Assembly (NCBI RefSeq): GCF_003710085.1
Contig: NZ_CP033324.1
Location: 2,791,501-2,855,500, forward strand
Source: Nocardioides pantholopis
GTDB lineage: Bacteria; Actinomycetota; Actinomycetes; Propionibacteriales; Nocardioidaceae
Length of the DNA: 64,000 bases
Direction of reading: 5' to 3'
Shown here one piece after another: positions 20,280 to 28,188 of the stretch. The notes beneath the pieces are model-generated. The model saw only the letters and a program-made list of their open reading frames with translations. It was not told the origin of the DNA and made no database searches. Within the stretch, counting starts at the first letter, position 1, and every line of letters starts with the position of its first letter. Made by a program: the position numbers and the translations under genes.

Positions 20280-21143
20280 GCTGCGGGGACGCCGCGCCGG
20301 CCGCAGCGCGACGAGTACGCCGGCGACCAGCAGCAGGCCACCGAGCGCCTCCCCCGGGCTCGGCCGCTGGGCCAGCAGCAGCCAGGCCGAGGTCATCGCC
20401 ACCACCGGCGCGAGCAGCACCCACGGCACCACCGCGGCCGACGGGTTGCGCGCGAGCAGGGTGTTGAAGATCCCATAGCCGACGAGCGAGGCCAGACCGG
20501 CGGTGTACAGCGTCGAGACCACCGCCTGCCAGCCGACGGCCCCGAGCCCCGCCTGCATCGCCGCCGGGCCGTCGATCGCCAGCGACAGCGCCACCAGCGG
20601 GACCGGGACCACCGTGGCCGACCACACGGTCAGCGACAGCCCGCCGGGCACCTTCGCGGCCCGGGACACCACGTTGCCGATGCCCCACGACAGGGCGCCG
20701 GCCAGGCACAGCAGCAGCGCGGCGAGCGGGACCTGACCGCCCCGGCCCAGGCCGACGACCACCAGCCCCACCGTGCCCACCAGCACCCCGATCGCCTGGT
20801 TGCGGGTGGGCCGCTCGCGCAGCACTCCCGCCGCGATCACGATCGTGAAGATGACCTGCGCCTGGAGGACCAGCGCCGCGAGGCCGGGGGGCAGCCCGGC
20901 GTGCATCGCGACGTAGAGGAAGCCGAACTGGCCCAGCGACATGGTCACCCCGACCGCCGCCAGCACCCGCCAGGACACCGCCGGCCGCGGGACCAGGAGC
21001 ACCGCGGGGAAGACGACCAACACGAACCGCGCGGCCAGGAACAGCAGCGGCGGCACCTCGCCCATCCCCCAGTCGATGACCACGAAGTTGAATCCCCAGA
21101 TGGCGGCGACGAGGGCGGCGAGCAGAGCGTCACGACGGTTCAC
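20202..21143 (-). CDS. EamA/DMT-family small-molecule exporter
   Basis: 313 residues from GTG 21143. It has ten predicted membrane helices in two EamA repeats of five (VNRRDALLAALVAAIWGFNF start; the second repeat begins near VPLAALLLCLAGALSWGIGN), the usual layout of drug/metabolite transporters such as amino-acid-metabolite exporters. The last ~28 residues (GELATVPAAGTVAGSPPAPA onward) are encoded by the palindromic repeat array and look foreign to the family. The stop codon lies inside the third repeat copy. It is divergent from a LysR regulator with 72 bp between starts, the common arrangement in which the regulator controls the exporter. The substrate is unknown. Confidence 0.9.
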   Translation of the reverse strand: MNRRDALLAALVAAIWGFNFVVIDWGMGEVPPLLFLAARFVLVVFPAVLLVPRPAVSWRVLAAVGVTMSLGQFGFLYVAMHAGLPPGLAALVLQAQVIFTIVIAAGVLRERPTRNQAIGVLVGTVGLVVVGLGRGGQVPLAALLLCLAGALSWGIGNVVSRAAKVPGGLSLTVWSATVVPVPLVALSLAIDGPAAMQAGLGAVGWQAVVSTLYTAGLASLVGYGIFNTLLARNPSAAVVPWVLLAPVVAMTSAWLLLAQRPSPGEALGGLLLVAGVLVALRPARRPRSGELATVPAAGTVAGSPPAPAAAGQR

Positions 21144-21203
21144 ACGGAAAGCCTGACGACACCGACCGTGAAGCACCAGCGAATACTGGACCCGAAAAAC
21201 AGG

Positions 21204-21209
21204 TAGCGT
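21204..21209 (+). promoter_or_regulatory. -10 element before the LysR gene
   Basis: TAGCGT ends 6 nt before ATG 21216, suggesting leaderless transcription. The 72-bp divergent region around it is where a LysR protein would be expected to bind. Confidence 0.45.
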
Positions 21210-21215
21210 TGTTAC

Positions 21216-22121
21216 ATGATTGATCTGCCCGCTCTGGTCTCGCTGCGCGCCGTCGCCACCCACGGATCCGTGGTCGGCGCGGCCGAGGCGCTCGGGTTCA
21301 CGCCGAGCGCTGTCTCCCAGCAGGTCAAACGGCTGGAACGGCAGACGGGCGTGCCGCTGCTGGAGCGGGTCGGCCGGGGGGTCGTCCTCTCCCAGCACGG
21401 CCGCCACCTGGTGGAAGCCGGCGCCGGGCTGCTCGCAGGGCTGGAGGAGCTCGAGGCGGGACTGCACCGCCAGGCCGGCACCGTGGCCGGGCACCTGCGG
21501 ATCGCGACGTTCTCCACGGCCCTGCGCGGGCTGATCGCACCGGTGCTGCGTGGCATCCTCGACGAGCACCCGGACCTGCGGGTCTCGCTCTCCGAGCGCG
21601 AGCCCTGGGAGACCGTCGCCCTGGTCGCCTCGGGCCAGAGCGACCTCGGGGTCGTGCACCGCTGGGGCGACGTGCCGATCGAGGTCCCCGAGCACCTGGT
21701 CGCCACCGTGGTCACCCACGACGTCGCCGACGTGGTCGTGCCCGTGGGGCACCCGCTGGCGGAGCGCGAGGCGGTCAGCCCGGCGGACCTGGTCGACGAA
21801 GGCTGGATCGCGACACCGGAGGGCACCATCTGCCGCCAGTGGCTCAACCGGATGTACGACGGCACCGGCCGGCTGCCCCGCATCGCGCACCGGTCGATGG
21901 AGTTCGACTCCCACCTCGCGATGGTCCGGGCCGGCCTCGGGATCGCGCTCGTGCCGCGGCTGGGCCGCGCCCCGCTCGGCGACGGCATCGTCGCGGTGCC
22001 GGCACACTCCCCGGTGCCGACCCGTGAGGTGATCGCGGTGCACCGGCGCAGCATGTCGGACTCACCGCCGGTGGGAGCCGTCCTCGCCGCGCTCGTGACG
22101 GCCGGTGCCTCGGGGGCCTGA
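21216..22121 (+). CDS. LysR-family transcriptional regulator
   Basis: 301 residues. The N-terminal winged helix-turn-helix occupies residues 3-62 (LPALVSLRAVATHGSVVGAA, then TPSAVSQQVKRLERQTGVPL). The C-terminal effector domain occupies residues about 88-295, with two alpha/beta lobes. LysR regulators bind a small-molecule inducer and usually control a divergent neighbour, here the EamA exporter, while repressing themselves. The ATG start is right after a -10-like TAGCGT. Downstream, 20 bp beyond the stop, lies a copy of the 47-bp palindrome also found at the other side of the EamA gene, so the two-gene cassette is flanked by repeats. The inducer is not predictable. Confidence 0.93.
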   Translation: MIDLPALVSLRAVATHGSVVGAAEALGFTPSAVSQQVKRLERQTGVPLLERVGRGVVLSQHGRHLVEAGAGLLAGLEELEAGLHRQAGTVAGHLRIATFSTALRGLIAPVLRGILDEHPDLRVSLSEREPWETVALVASGQSDLGVVHRWGDVPIEVPEHLVATVVTHDVADVVVPVGHPLAEREAVSPADLVDEGWIATPEGTICRQWLNRMYDGTGRLPRIAHRSMEFDSHLAMVRAGLGIALVPRLGRAPLGDGIVAVPAHSPVPTREVIAVHRRSMSDSPPVGAVLAALVTAGASGA

Positions 22122-22140
22122 CCCCGGGCGCGCTGCGGGC

Positions 22141-22187
22141 GGTGAGCCTGCCACCGTTGCGACGTACCAAAGCGTGGCCAGCTCACC
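22141..22187. repeat. Fifth copy of the 47-bp palindromic repeat
   Basis: The same arms as the tandem array (GGTGAGCCTGCCAC at 22141-22154, GTGGCCAGCTCACC at 22174-22187), the same total length of 47 bp, but a diverged centre. It lies between the LysR and EI24 genes and could also act as a bidirectional terminator between these convergent genes. Confidence 0.85.
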
Positions 22188-22244
22188 GCTCCCCCCGGCC
22201 ACCGACCCCGCGGCCGCGGCAACCAGGCGCGAGCCCAGCGTCGG

Positions 22245-23024
22245 TCAGGTACGCCGCGCGGCGGAGGCGTCGAGCAGGTCGCGCGCCAGCATCGTGGCAC
22301 CCACGACCGCTGCCGGCATCACCACGACGGCGCCGAGCGGGATCAGGAAGCAGGCCTGCACCGACATCCCCAGGCCCAGCACGGGGCCGCGACGGCCGCG
22401 GACGAGCTCCGAGCGGTCGGCGGCGGTGAGGCCGCGGGCCTCCAGCGGGCGGGTGAGGAGCTCACCGGCCAGCAGCCAGGCGGAGAACCCGAAGCCGGCC
22501 ACCCCGGCGGCGATCGTCCCGACGACGGGGAGCAGGCCGAGGACCACCATCCCGACCGCGGTCGCCGCGCCGAGGCCGAGCAGCACCGCGCCGTCGCGGA
22601 TGCCGCGCAGCAGCCCCACGTCCGCGTCGGGCACCTCCCCGCCCAGCATCCGCTCGGTCTCGCGCCAGATCCGGTCGTAGAACGGCTCGCCGACCAGCAG
22701 CGTCAGCGCGACGAAGGTCGCCGCTGCCAGGACCACGAAGCCGACGACGACCACCACGGCCAGGCTCACCCGCACGGCGCTGCGCGCCACCTCCCCGGTG
22801 TCGTCGAGGAAGGGCGTGGCCCAGCCCACCAGGTCACCGACCTGGAGGACGAGCACCACGAAGACCGCCACCAGGACCGCGAGCACCAGCAGCGCCGGCA
22901 CCATGCCCAGCACCATCAGGCCCGGCCGCCGACGCCACATCCCGAAGCCGCGCAGCAGGTACGCCGGCCCGGAGAGCACCGGCGCCGCGCCCAGTGCCGG
23001 CCGTTGGCGGCCGGTGCCGCTCAA
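22245..23024 (-). CDS. EI24/CysZ-family membrane protein
   Basis: 259 residues from TTG 23024, which overlaps the stop of the preceding gene by 4 bases (TTGA). Hydrophobic segments are at residues about 37-62, 85-115, 145-180 and 215-245. The pattern GPAYLLRGFGMWRRRPGLM, then LLVGEPFYDRIWRETERMLGG, is that of EI24 domain proteins, which include the sulfate transporter CysZ. In actinobacteria the function is unproven. Translational coupling to the thioredoxin-like gene suggests they are made together. An internal ATG (about residue 29) would lose part of the conserved N-terminus and is less likely. Confidence 0.85.
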   Translation of the reverse strand: MSGTGRQRPALGAAPVLSGPAYLLRGFGMWRRRPGLMVLGMVPALLVLAVLVAVFVVLVLQVGDLVGWATPFLDDTGEVARSAVRVSLAVVVVVGFVVLAAATFVALTLLVGEPFYDRIWRETERMLGGEVPDADVGLLRGIRDGAVLLGLGAATAVGMVVLGLLPVVGTIAAGVAGFGFSAWLLAGELLTRPLEARGLTAADRSELVRGRRGPVLGLGMSVQACFLIPLGAVVVMPAAVVGATMLARDLLDASAARRT

Positions 23025-23962
23025 AACAGCGCCGAGGCGAGGTTCTGTCGACCGCGCAGCACCCGGGGGTCCTCGTTGCCGACGGCGGCGAAGAGGCCGA
23101 GCAGGTGGTCGCGGGCCTGCGCGCGCTCGTCGCCGGCGGTCCGGCGGACCACGTCGACCAGCCGGGCGAACGCGTCCTCGACGTGACCGCCGAGCAGGTC
23201 GAGGTCGGCGACCAGCGTCTGGGCGTCGACGTCCGCGGGGGCAGCCGCCGCGGCCGCGCGGGCGGCGTTGAGGTCGACGCCCTGGGTGCGCTGGAGCACC
23301 TTGGCCATCGCCAGGCCGGCGGCCGCCTCGGTGTCGGCCGGGTTGGCGTCGACCAGCTTCTGGTACTCCGCTACGGCCCGGTCGATGTCGCCCTCGCCCA
23401 GCGCGTCCTGCGCAGCGGCGTACCGGGGGTCGACCTCCTCGCCGTCCGCGGCCGTCGCCGCCTCGGCGTGGCGGGGCTGGTGGCGTCCGGTGATGCCCTG
23501 GGTGGTGAGCTGCTGCATGACCTGGGTCAGCGCGGTGCGCAGCTCCTCCATCGGCAGCGGGTCCTGCAGGAGCGGGGCCGGGCGGCCGTCGAGCACCGCG
23601 ACCACGAGCGGGATCGAGGGGATCTGCATCGCCTGCGCGATCGCGGGGGTGGCGTCGACGTCGACGAGGCCCGCGAGGAAGCGGCCCTCGAACTCCCCGG
23701 AGAGCGTGGCGAGGTCGTCGGCGAGCTGGCCGCTCTCCGGCATCCGGGTGCGGCTGTAGAAGACCAGGATCACCGGCGCGGTCATCGACGCCTCGATGGT
23801 GGCCTGGAAGTTCTCCTCGCTCACCTGGACGGCGTACGACGAGACGCCGGCGGCCCCGGGAGCGGCACCACCAGCGGGCGCCGACGGGGCGGCGGCCGGA
23901 GCGGGGCGCTTGAGCGCGGAGAGGTCGATGGCGCCGGGACGGGAGAACGGCTGCTGCGTCAT
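23021..23962 (-). CDS. Thioredoxin-like TPR protein (YbbN/CnoX-type co-chaperone), cysteine-free active site
   Basis: 313 residues. The N-terminal ~45 residues are Ala/Pro-rich. Residues about 45-155 are a thioredoxin fold (VILVFYSRTRMPESGQLADD, then DVDATPAIAQAMQIPSIPLV with the conserved cis-Pro). The normal CxxC is absent and there is no cysteine at this site. Residues about 175-310 are TPR-like helices (DPRYAAAQDALGEGDIDRAV, then LAMAKVLQRTQ). This architecture is that of E. coli YbbN/CnoX, a holdase that cooperates with GroEL and DnaK; the redox function cannot be conserved here. It is upstream of and coupled to the EI24 gene. ATG 23962 has little upstream ribosome-site support, which leaves a leaderless transcript possible. 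Confidence 0.88.
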   Translation of the reverse strand: MTQQPFSRPGAIDLSALKRPAPAAAPSAPAGGAAPGAAGVSSYAVQVSEENFQATIEASMTAPVILVFYSRTRMPESGQLADDLATLSGEFEGRFLAGLVDVDATPAIAQAMQIPSIPLVVAVLDGRPAPLLQDPLPMEELRTALTQVMQQLTTQGITGRHQPRHAEAATAADGEEVDPRYAAAQDALGEGDIDRAVAEYQKLVDANPADTEAAAGLAMAKVLQRTQGVDLNAARAAAAAAPADVDAQTLVADLDLLGGHVEDAFARLVDVVRRTAGDERAQARDHLLGLFAAVGNEDPRVLRGRQNLASALF

Positions 23963-24042
23963 GTGCGCAATCCTAGGGATGCCGGTCGAGCGGGGCAGCG
24001 CGTGCTCTGTTTTCGCTCGTCCCGGACGGGGATGCTGACCCC

Positions 24043-25281
24043 ATGACGACCTCCCGGGGCACCCTCAGCTCGTTGCTCGCCCTCGGCCTCCTCGCGGCCG
24101 CGGTCCCGGCCGCGGAGGCCGGTGGCCGCCATCCCGGCCACCACGACCGGCCCGGGCACGGCCACCACGGCAAGCCCCGGCCCGACCAGACCGTCCGCTT
24201 CCAGACCTTCAACGCCTCGCTCAACCGCGCCGCCGCGGGCGAGCTGGTCGCCGATCTGTCCACCCCCGACGACCCCCAGGCGGCGGCGGTCGCGGAGATC
24301 GTCCAGCGCACCCGCCCCGACGTGCTGCTGCTCAACGAGTTCGACTACGTGGCCGACGGCGCCGCGGTCGACCTGTTCCGGGAGAACTACCTCGAGGTCC
24401 CCCAGGACGGCGCCCGCCCCATCCGCTACCGGTACTCCTTCGTGGCGCCGTCCAACACCGGCATCCCGAGCGGCCACGACCTCGACAACAACGGGACCGT
24501 CGGCGGCGGCAACGACGCGTACGGCTTCGGGGAGTTCCCGGGCCAGTACGGCATGGTCGTGCTGAGCCGGCTCCCGATCGACCAGCGCCGGGTGCGCACC
24601 TTCCAGCGCTTCCGCTGGCAGGACATGCCCGGCAACCTGCTGCCCACCGACTGGTACTCGCCCGAGGCCGCCGCCGACCTGCGGCTGTCGAGCAAGTCGC
24701 ACTGGGACGTCCCGGTGCGGGTGGGCCGGCGCACCGTGCACTTCCTGGTCTCCCACCCGACCCCGCCCACCTTCGACGGCCCCGAGGACCGCAACGGCGC
24801 CCGCAACCACGACGAGATCCGGTTCTGGGCCGACTACGTCGCGGGCGCGCGCTACCCGTACGACGACCGCGGCCGCCGCGGCGGGCTGCGGCGCGGCGCC
24901 TCGTTCGTGATCGCCGGGGACCAGAACGCCGACCCGCTGGACGGTGACTCGGTGGACAGCGCGATCGACCAGCTGCTCGACTCGCCGTTCGTCCGCGACC
25001 CGCTGCCGGCCTCGGCCGGTGCGACGGAGGCGTCGGCGCTGCAGGGCGGCGCGAACGCCACCCACCGCGGCGACCCGGCCTACGACACCGCCGACTTCGC
25101 CGACACCGCGCCGGGCAACCTGCGCGTCGACTACGTGCTGCCCTCGCGCGACCTCAGGGTCCGCGACGCGGGGGTGTTCTGGCCGGTCCAGGCCGACCCG
25201 CTCTCGCGGCTGACCGGCGTCTTCCCGTTCCCCTCCTCCGACCACCGCGCGGTGTGGGTGGACGTGCGCGTGCCCCGCTGA
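24043..25281 (+). CDS. Secreted endonuclease/exonuclease/phosphatase (EEP) family protein
   Basis: 412 residues. Residues 1-26 are a signal peptide (MTTSRGTLSSLLALGLLAAA, cleavage near AEA). A His/Gly/Pro-rich linker follows (RHPGHHDRPGHGHHGKPRP). The EEP domain starts at VRFQTFNASLNR and shows the Glu motif in LLLNEFDY, the central region with PVRVGRRTVHFLVSHPTPPTF and SFVIAGDQNADP, and the C-terminal catalytic SDHRAVWVDV. Members of this fold cleave phosphodiesters in DNA, sphingomyelin or phosphoinositides with a divalent metal. This exported form could be a nuclease or phosphatase for nutrient scavenging. The His-rich linker may bind metal. It is a single-gene unit, convergent with meaB (6 bp between). 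Confidence 0.9.
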   Translation: MTTSRGTLSSLLALGLLAAAVPAAEAGGRHPGHHDRPGHGHHGKPRPDQTVRFQTFNASLNRAAAGELVADLSTPDDPQAAAVAEIVQRTRPDVLLLNEFDYVADGAAVDLFRENYLEVPQDGARPIRYRYSFVAPSNTGIPSGHDLDNNGTVGGGNDAYGFGEFPGQYGMVVLSRLPIDQRRVRTFQRFRWQDMPGNLLPTDWYSPEAAADLRLSSKSHWDVPVRVGRRTVHFLVSHPTPPTFDGPEDRNGARNHDEIRFWADYVAGARYPYDDRGRRGGLRRGASFVIAGDQNADPLDGDSVDSAIDQLLDSPFVRDPLPASAGATEASALQGGANATHRGDPAYDTADFADTAPGNLRVDYVLPSRDLRVRDAGVFWPVQADPLSRLTGVFPFPSSDHRAVWVDVRVPR

Positions 25282-25287
25282 GCGGTC

Positions 25288-26259
25288 TCAGCCGGTCGAG
25301 GGCCGCTCAGCCAGCAGCCGGTCGGCCGCGGCGTACGGATCGAGCTCGCCCGCGGCGACCGCTGCGGCCAGCCCGTCGAGCGCCGAGCTCTCGCCCAGCC
25401 GGTCCCAGCGCTCGCGCAGCGCGGTGAGGGCGATGGCCTCCACCTCCCCGCGCGCCCGGCGGGTGCGCCGGGCCGCCAGCTCGCCGGTCCCGGCCAGCCA
25501 GGCGTGGTGCTCCTCGATCGCCGCGGCGACCTCGGCGACGCCGTCCCCGGACGAGGCGACGGTCTTGACCACCGGTGCGCGCCAGGCATCCTCGTCGCGG
25601 TCGGCGAGCGAGAGCATCGTGCGCAGGTCGCGCCGCACCTGGTCGGCGCCGTCGCGGTCGGCCTTGTTGACCACGTAGACGTCGCCGATCTCGAGGATCC
25701 CGGCCTTCGCGGCCTGGATCCCGTCGCCCATGCCCGGTGCCAGCAGGACGACAGTGGTGTCGGCCTGCGCGGCGATGTCGACCTCGCTCTGGCCCACCCC
25801 GACGGTCTCGACCAGCACCACGTCGAAGCCGGCGGCGTCCAGCACCCGGATGGCCTGCGGAGTCGACCACGCCAGGCCGCCGAGGTGCCCGCGGGCGGCC
25901 ATCGAGCGGATGAAGACGTCGCGGTCGGCGGCGTGGTCCGACATCCGGACCCGGTCGCCGAGCAGCGCGCCGCCGGAGAACGGCGAGGACGGGTCGACGG
26001 CGAGGACGCCGACCCGCTGGCCGGCGGCGCGCAGCTCGCGGACCAGCGCGTTCGTCGAGGTCGACTTGCCGACGCCCGGGGCGCCGGTCAGGCCCACGAC
26101 CCGGGCCCGCCCGGCGTACGGCGCCAGCGCGGCCATCACCTCGCGCAGCAGCGGGGAGGCGTCCTCGACCAGCGAGACCAGCCGGGCGACCGCCCGGGCC
26201 TCGCCGGCGCGGGCGCGCTCGACGAGGTCCGGGACCGAGGCCTCAGCCCTGCGGGACAC
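25288..26259 (-). CDS. meaB: Methylmalonyl-CoA mutase-associated GTPase MeaB
   Basis: 323 residues from GTG 26259. A G3E-family GTPase (MeaB/ArgK) that guards and reactivates adenosylcobalamin-dependent acyl-CoA mutases and gates cofactor delivery. Walker [10 protein letters not shown] lies near residue 58, with [18 protein letters not shown], the Mg-binding [16 protein letters not shown], and NKAD for guanine specificity. The gene overlaps the thiolase stop by 17 bp on the same strand and is downstream in that operon. Its client here is most likely the ethylmalonyl-CoA mutase at 41-43 kb or a methylmalonyl-CoA mutase outside the window. Confidence 0.96.
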   Translation of the reverse strand: MSRRAEASVPDLVERARAGEARAVARLVSLVEDASPLLREVMAALAPYAGRARVVGLTGAPGVGKSTSTNALVRELRAAGQRVGVLAVDPSSPFSGGALLGDRVRMSDHAADRDVFIRSMAARGHLGGLAWSTPQAIRVLDAAGFDVVLVETVGVGQSEVDIAAQADTTVVLLAPGMGDGIQAAKAGILEIGDVYVVNKADRDGADQVRRDLRTMLSLADRDEDAWRAPVVKTVASSGDGVAEVAAAIEEHHAWLAGTGELAARRTRRARGEVEAIALTALRERWDRLGESSALDGLAAAVAAGELDPYAAADRLLAERPSTG

Positions 26260-27433
26260 GCACGATCAGCGCGTCGCCCTGTCCGCCGCCGCCGCACAGG
26301 GCCGCGGCGCCCACGCCGCCACCGCGGCGCTTGAGCTCCAGCGCGAGGTGCAGCACGACGCGGGTCCCGGACATGCCGACCGGGTGGCCGAGCGCGATGG
26401 CCCCGCCGTTGACGTTGACCTTGGCGTCATCGAGGCCGAGCTCGCGCGCCGAGGAGATGCCGACCGCCGCGAAGGCCTCGTTGAACTCGACGAGGTCGAG
26501 CTCGGAGGGGGCGATGCCCTCCTTCCCGCAGGCCAGCGCCGTCGCGGCCGCGGGCTGGAGCTGGAGCGTGGAGTCGGGGCCGGCGACCTGGCCGTGCGCG
26601 CCGATCTCGGCCAGCCACTCCAGGCCGAGCGCCTCGGCCTTGGCCTTGCTCATCACGACCACTGCGGCGGCGCCGTCGGAGATCTGGGAGGCGGAGCCGG
26701 CGGTGATCGTGCCGTCCTTGCTGAACGCCGGGCGCAGCTTGCCGAGGGACTCGGCGGTGGTGTCGGCGCGGACCCCCTCGTCGGTCGCCACGACGACCGG
26801 GTCGCCCTTGCGCTGCGCGATCGAGACCGGGACGACCTCCTCGTCGAAGACGCCGTTCTTCCAGGCGACCGCTGCCTTGGCGTGGGACTGGGCGGCGAAC
26901 TCGTCCTGCTCGGCGCGGGTGAGGTTCTGCGCGGCGGCGTTGCACTCCTCGGTGAGCAGGCCCATCGCCTGGGTCGTGAACTGGTCGAAGAGCGCGTCGT
27001 AGGCGAGCGAGTCGACGAGCTTCACGTCGCCGTACTTGATGCCCTCGCGCGACTTCGGCAGGAAGTGCGGCGCGTTGGTCATCGACTCCATGCCGCCGGC
27101 GACGACCACGTCGACCTCGCCGGCGCGGATCAGCTGGTCGGCCATCGCGATGGCGTTGAGCCCGGAGAGGCACACCTTGTTGATCGTGATCGAGGGGACC
27201 CGCATCGGGATCCCGCCCTTGACCGCCGCCATCCGCGCGGGGTTCTGCCCGGCACCGGCCTGGATGACCTGGCCCATGATCACGTAGTCGACCTGCTCGC
27301 CGGTGACGCCGGCCTTCTCCAGGGCGCCCTGGATCGCGAACCCCCCGAGCTCGGCGGCGGTCAGGCTCTTGAGGCTGCCGGAGAGGCGGCCGATCGGGGT
27401 GCGCGCGCCAGCGACGATGACGTTTCCGGACAT
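26243..27433 (-). CDS. atoB: Acetyl-CoA C-acetyltransferase (acetoacetyl-CoA thiolase)
   Basis: 396 residues. It condenses two acetyl-CoA to acetoacetyl-CoA, the entry step of the ethylmalonyl-CoA and polyhydroxybutyrate routes, or cleaves it in reverse. The nucleophilic Cys88 is in [18 protein letters not shown]. The catalytic His lies in [16 protein letters not shown] and the second Cys in [12 protein letters not shown] near the C-terminus. Asn-Glu-Ala-Phe (NEAFAAV) is also present. ATG 27433 has the upstream sequence CTCCTTGGAGGAACACCCC, which contains GGAGGA. It is divergent from methylmalonyl-CoA epimerase, and meaB follows with overlap; the same trio occurs in Streptomyces as I recall (SCO5398-5400). 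Confidence 0.96.
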   Translation of the reverse strand: MSGNVIVAGARTPIGRLSGSLKSLTAAELGGFAIQGALEKAGVTGEQVDYVIMGQVIQAGAGQNPARMAAVKGGIPMRVPSITINKVCLSGLNAIAMADQLIRAGEVDVVVAGGMESMTNAPHFLPKSREGIKYGDVKLVDSLAYDALFDQFTTQAMGLLTEECNAAAQNLTRAEQDEFAAQSHAKAAVAWKNGVFDEEVVPVSIAQRKGDPVVVATDEGVRADTTAESLGKLRPAFSKDGTITAGSASQISDGAAAVVVMSKAKAEALGLEWLAEIGAHGQVAGPDSTLQLQPAAATALACGKEGIAPSELDLVEFNEAFAAVGISSARELGLDDAKVNVNGGAIALGHPVGMSGTRVVLHLALELKRRGGGVGAAALCGGGGQGDALIVRVPQG

Positions 27434-27590
27434 GGGGTGTTCCTCCAAGGAGACGGGGGCCGGACGGGCCGTGCCCGCATGTGCCTTGGACCATACCGAG
27501 CGCCCGGCGAGGGTGGCGAGGGGCCGGCGGAGCCTGCTCGGTGAGGCACTTGTCACAACGGGCTGCGACCCCGCGCGTCCAGGGGCGAGC
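27434..27590. promoter_or_regulatory. Divergent promoter region, thiolase / methylmalonyl-CoA epimerase
   Basis: 157 bp between divergent starts. It holds the thiolase GGAGGA ribosome site and the epimerase AGGGG site; no clear -35/-10 pair and no copy of the TTACC-N3-GGGTA motif were found by eye. Confidence 0.4.
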
Positions 27591-28046
27591 ATGGCGGGCA
27601 TGACCACCCTGGAGATCCCCGAGCACCTGTTCACAGCCATCGACCACGTCGGCATCGCCGTACCCGACCTCGACGAGGCCATCTCCTTCTACGAGACCGC
27701 GTTCGGCATGCGCCTGGCCCACCAGGAGGTCAACGAGGAGCAGGGCGTGCGCGAGGCGATGATGGCGGTCGGCGAGTCCGGCTCCTCCCTGCAGCTGCTC
27801 GCGCCGCTGACCGCTGAGTCGACGATCGCGAAGTTCCTGGACCGCTCCGGCCCCGGCCTCCAGCAGCTGGCCTACCGGGTCACCGACGTGGAGCAGGTCA
27901 GCGCGATCCTGCGCGAGCGCGGGCTGCGCCTGCTCTACGACGCGCCCCGCCGCGGCACCGCGGGCTCGCGGATCAACTTCGTGCACCCCAAGGACGCCGG
28001 GGGCGTGCTCGTCGAGCTGGTGGAGCCGGCGGCCGCCGGCCACTGA
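27591..28046 (+). CDS. mce: Methylmalonyl-CoA (ethylmalonyl-CoA) epimerase
   Basis: 151 residues from ATG 27591, preceded by AGGGG at a good distance; the alternative ATG 27600 lacks one. A vicinal oxygen chelate fold of two beta-alpha-beta3 modules: [20 protein letters not shown] supplies the first metal His, SSLQLLAPL the Gln, and VLVELVEP the Glu. At the fourth ligand, where the Propionibacterium enzyme has His in a HHxxxxV segment, I read Gln (GLQQLAYRV). The enzyme interconverts (2R)- and (2S)-methylmalonyl-CoA (and ethylmalonyl-CoA), linking carboxylase and mutase reactions. It is divergent from the thiolase and upstream of ccr on the same strand, 142 bp away. Confidence 0.93.
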   Translation: MAGMTTLEIPEHLFTAIDHVGIAVPDLDEAISFYETAFGMRLAHQEVNEEQGVREAMMAVGESGSSLQLLAPLTAESTIAKFLDRSGPGLQQLAYRVTDVEQVSAILRERGLRLLYDAPRRGTAGSRINFVHPKDAGGVLVELVEPAAAGH

Positions 28047-28120
28047 GTGGTCCGGGGCGGCCCGGGGCGGCCCGCCGGGGCTTTCTGCGAGCCGCCCCGA
28101 ACCGGCCGGCCGAGACGTGG

Positions 28121-28157
28121 GTCACATCCCTATTCATCGTGGTTACCGATGGGTATC
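28121..28157 (+). promoter_or_regulatory. Candidate operator upstream of ccr
   Basis: Two elements, GTCACATCCCTA (28121-28132) and GGTTACCGATGGGTA (28141-28155). Both recur upstream of the ethylmalonyl-CoA mutase gene (GGTTACCAAGGGGTA and GTCACACCCCTA). A related TTACC-N3-GGGTAA lies upstream of the dehydrogenase at 36481-36494. They sit 30-70 bp before the ccr start, a position suitable for a regulator. Confidence 0.5.
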
Positions 28158-28188
28158 TTTCGCGGAACACCCGACCACAGGAGCTGCC

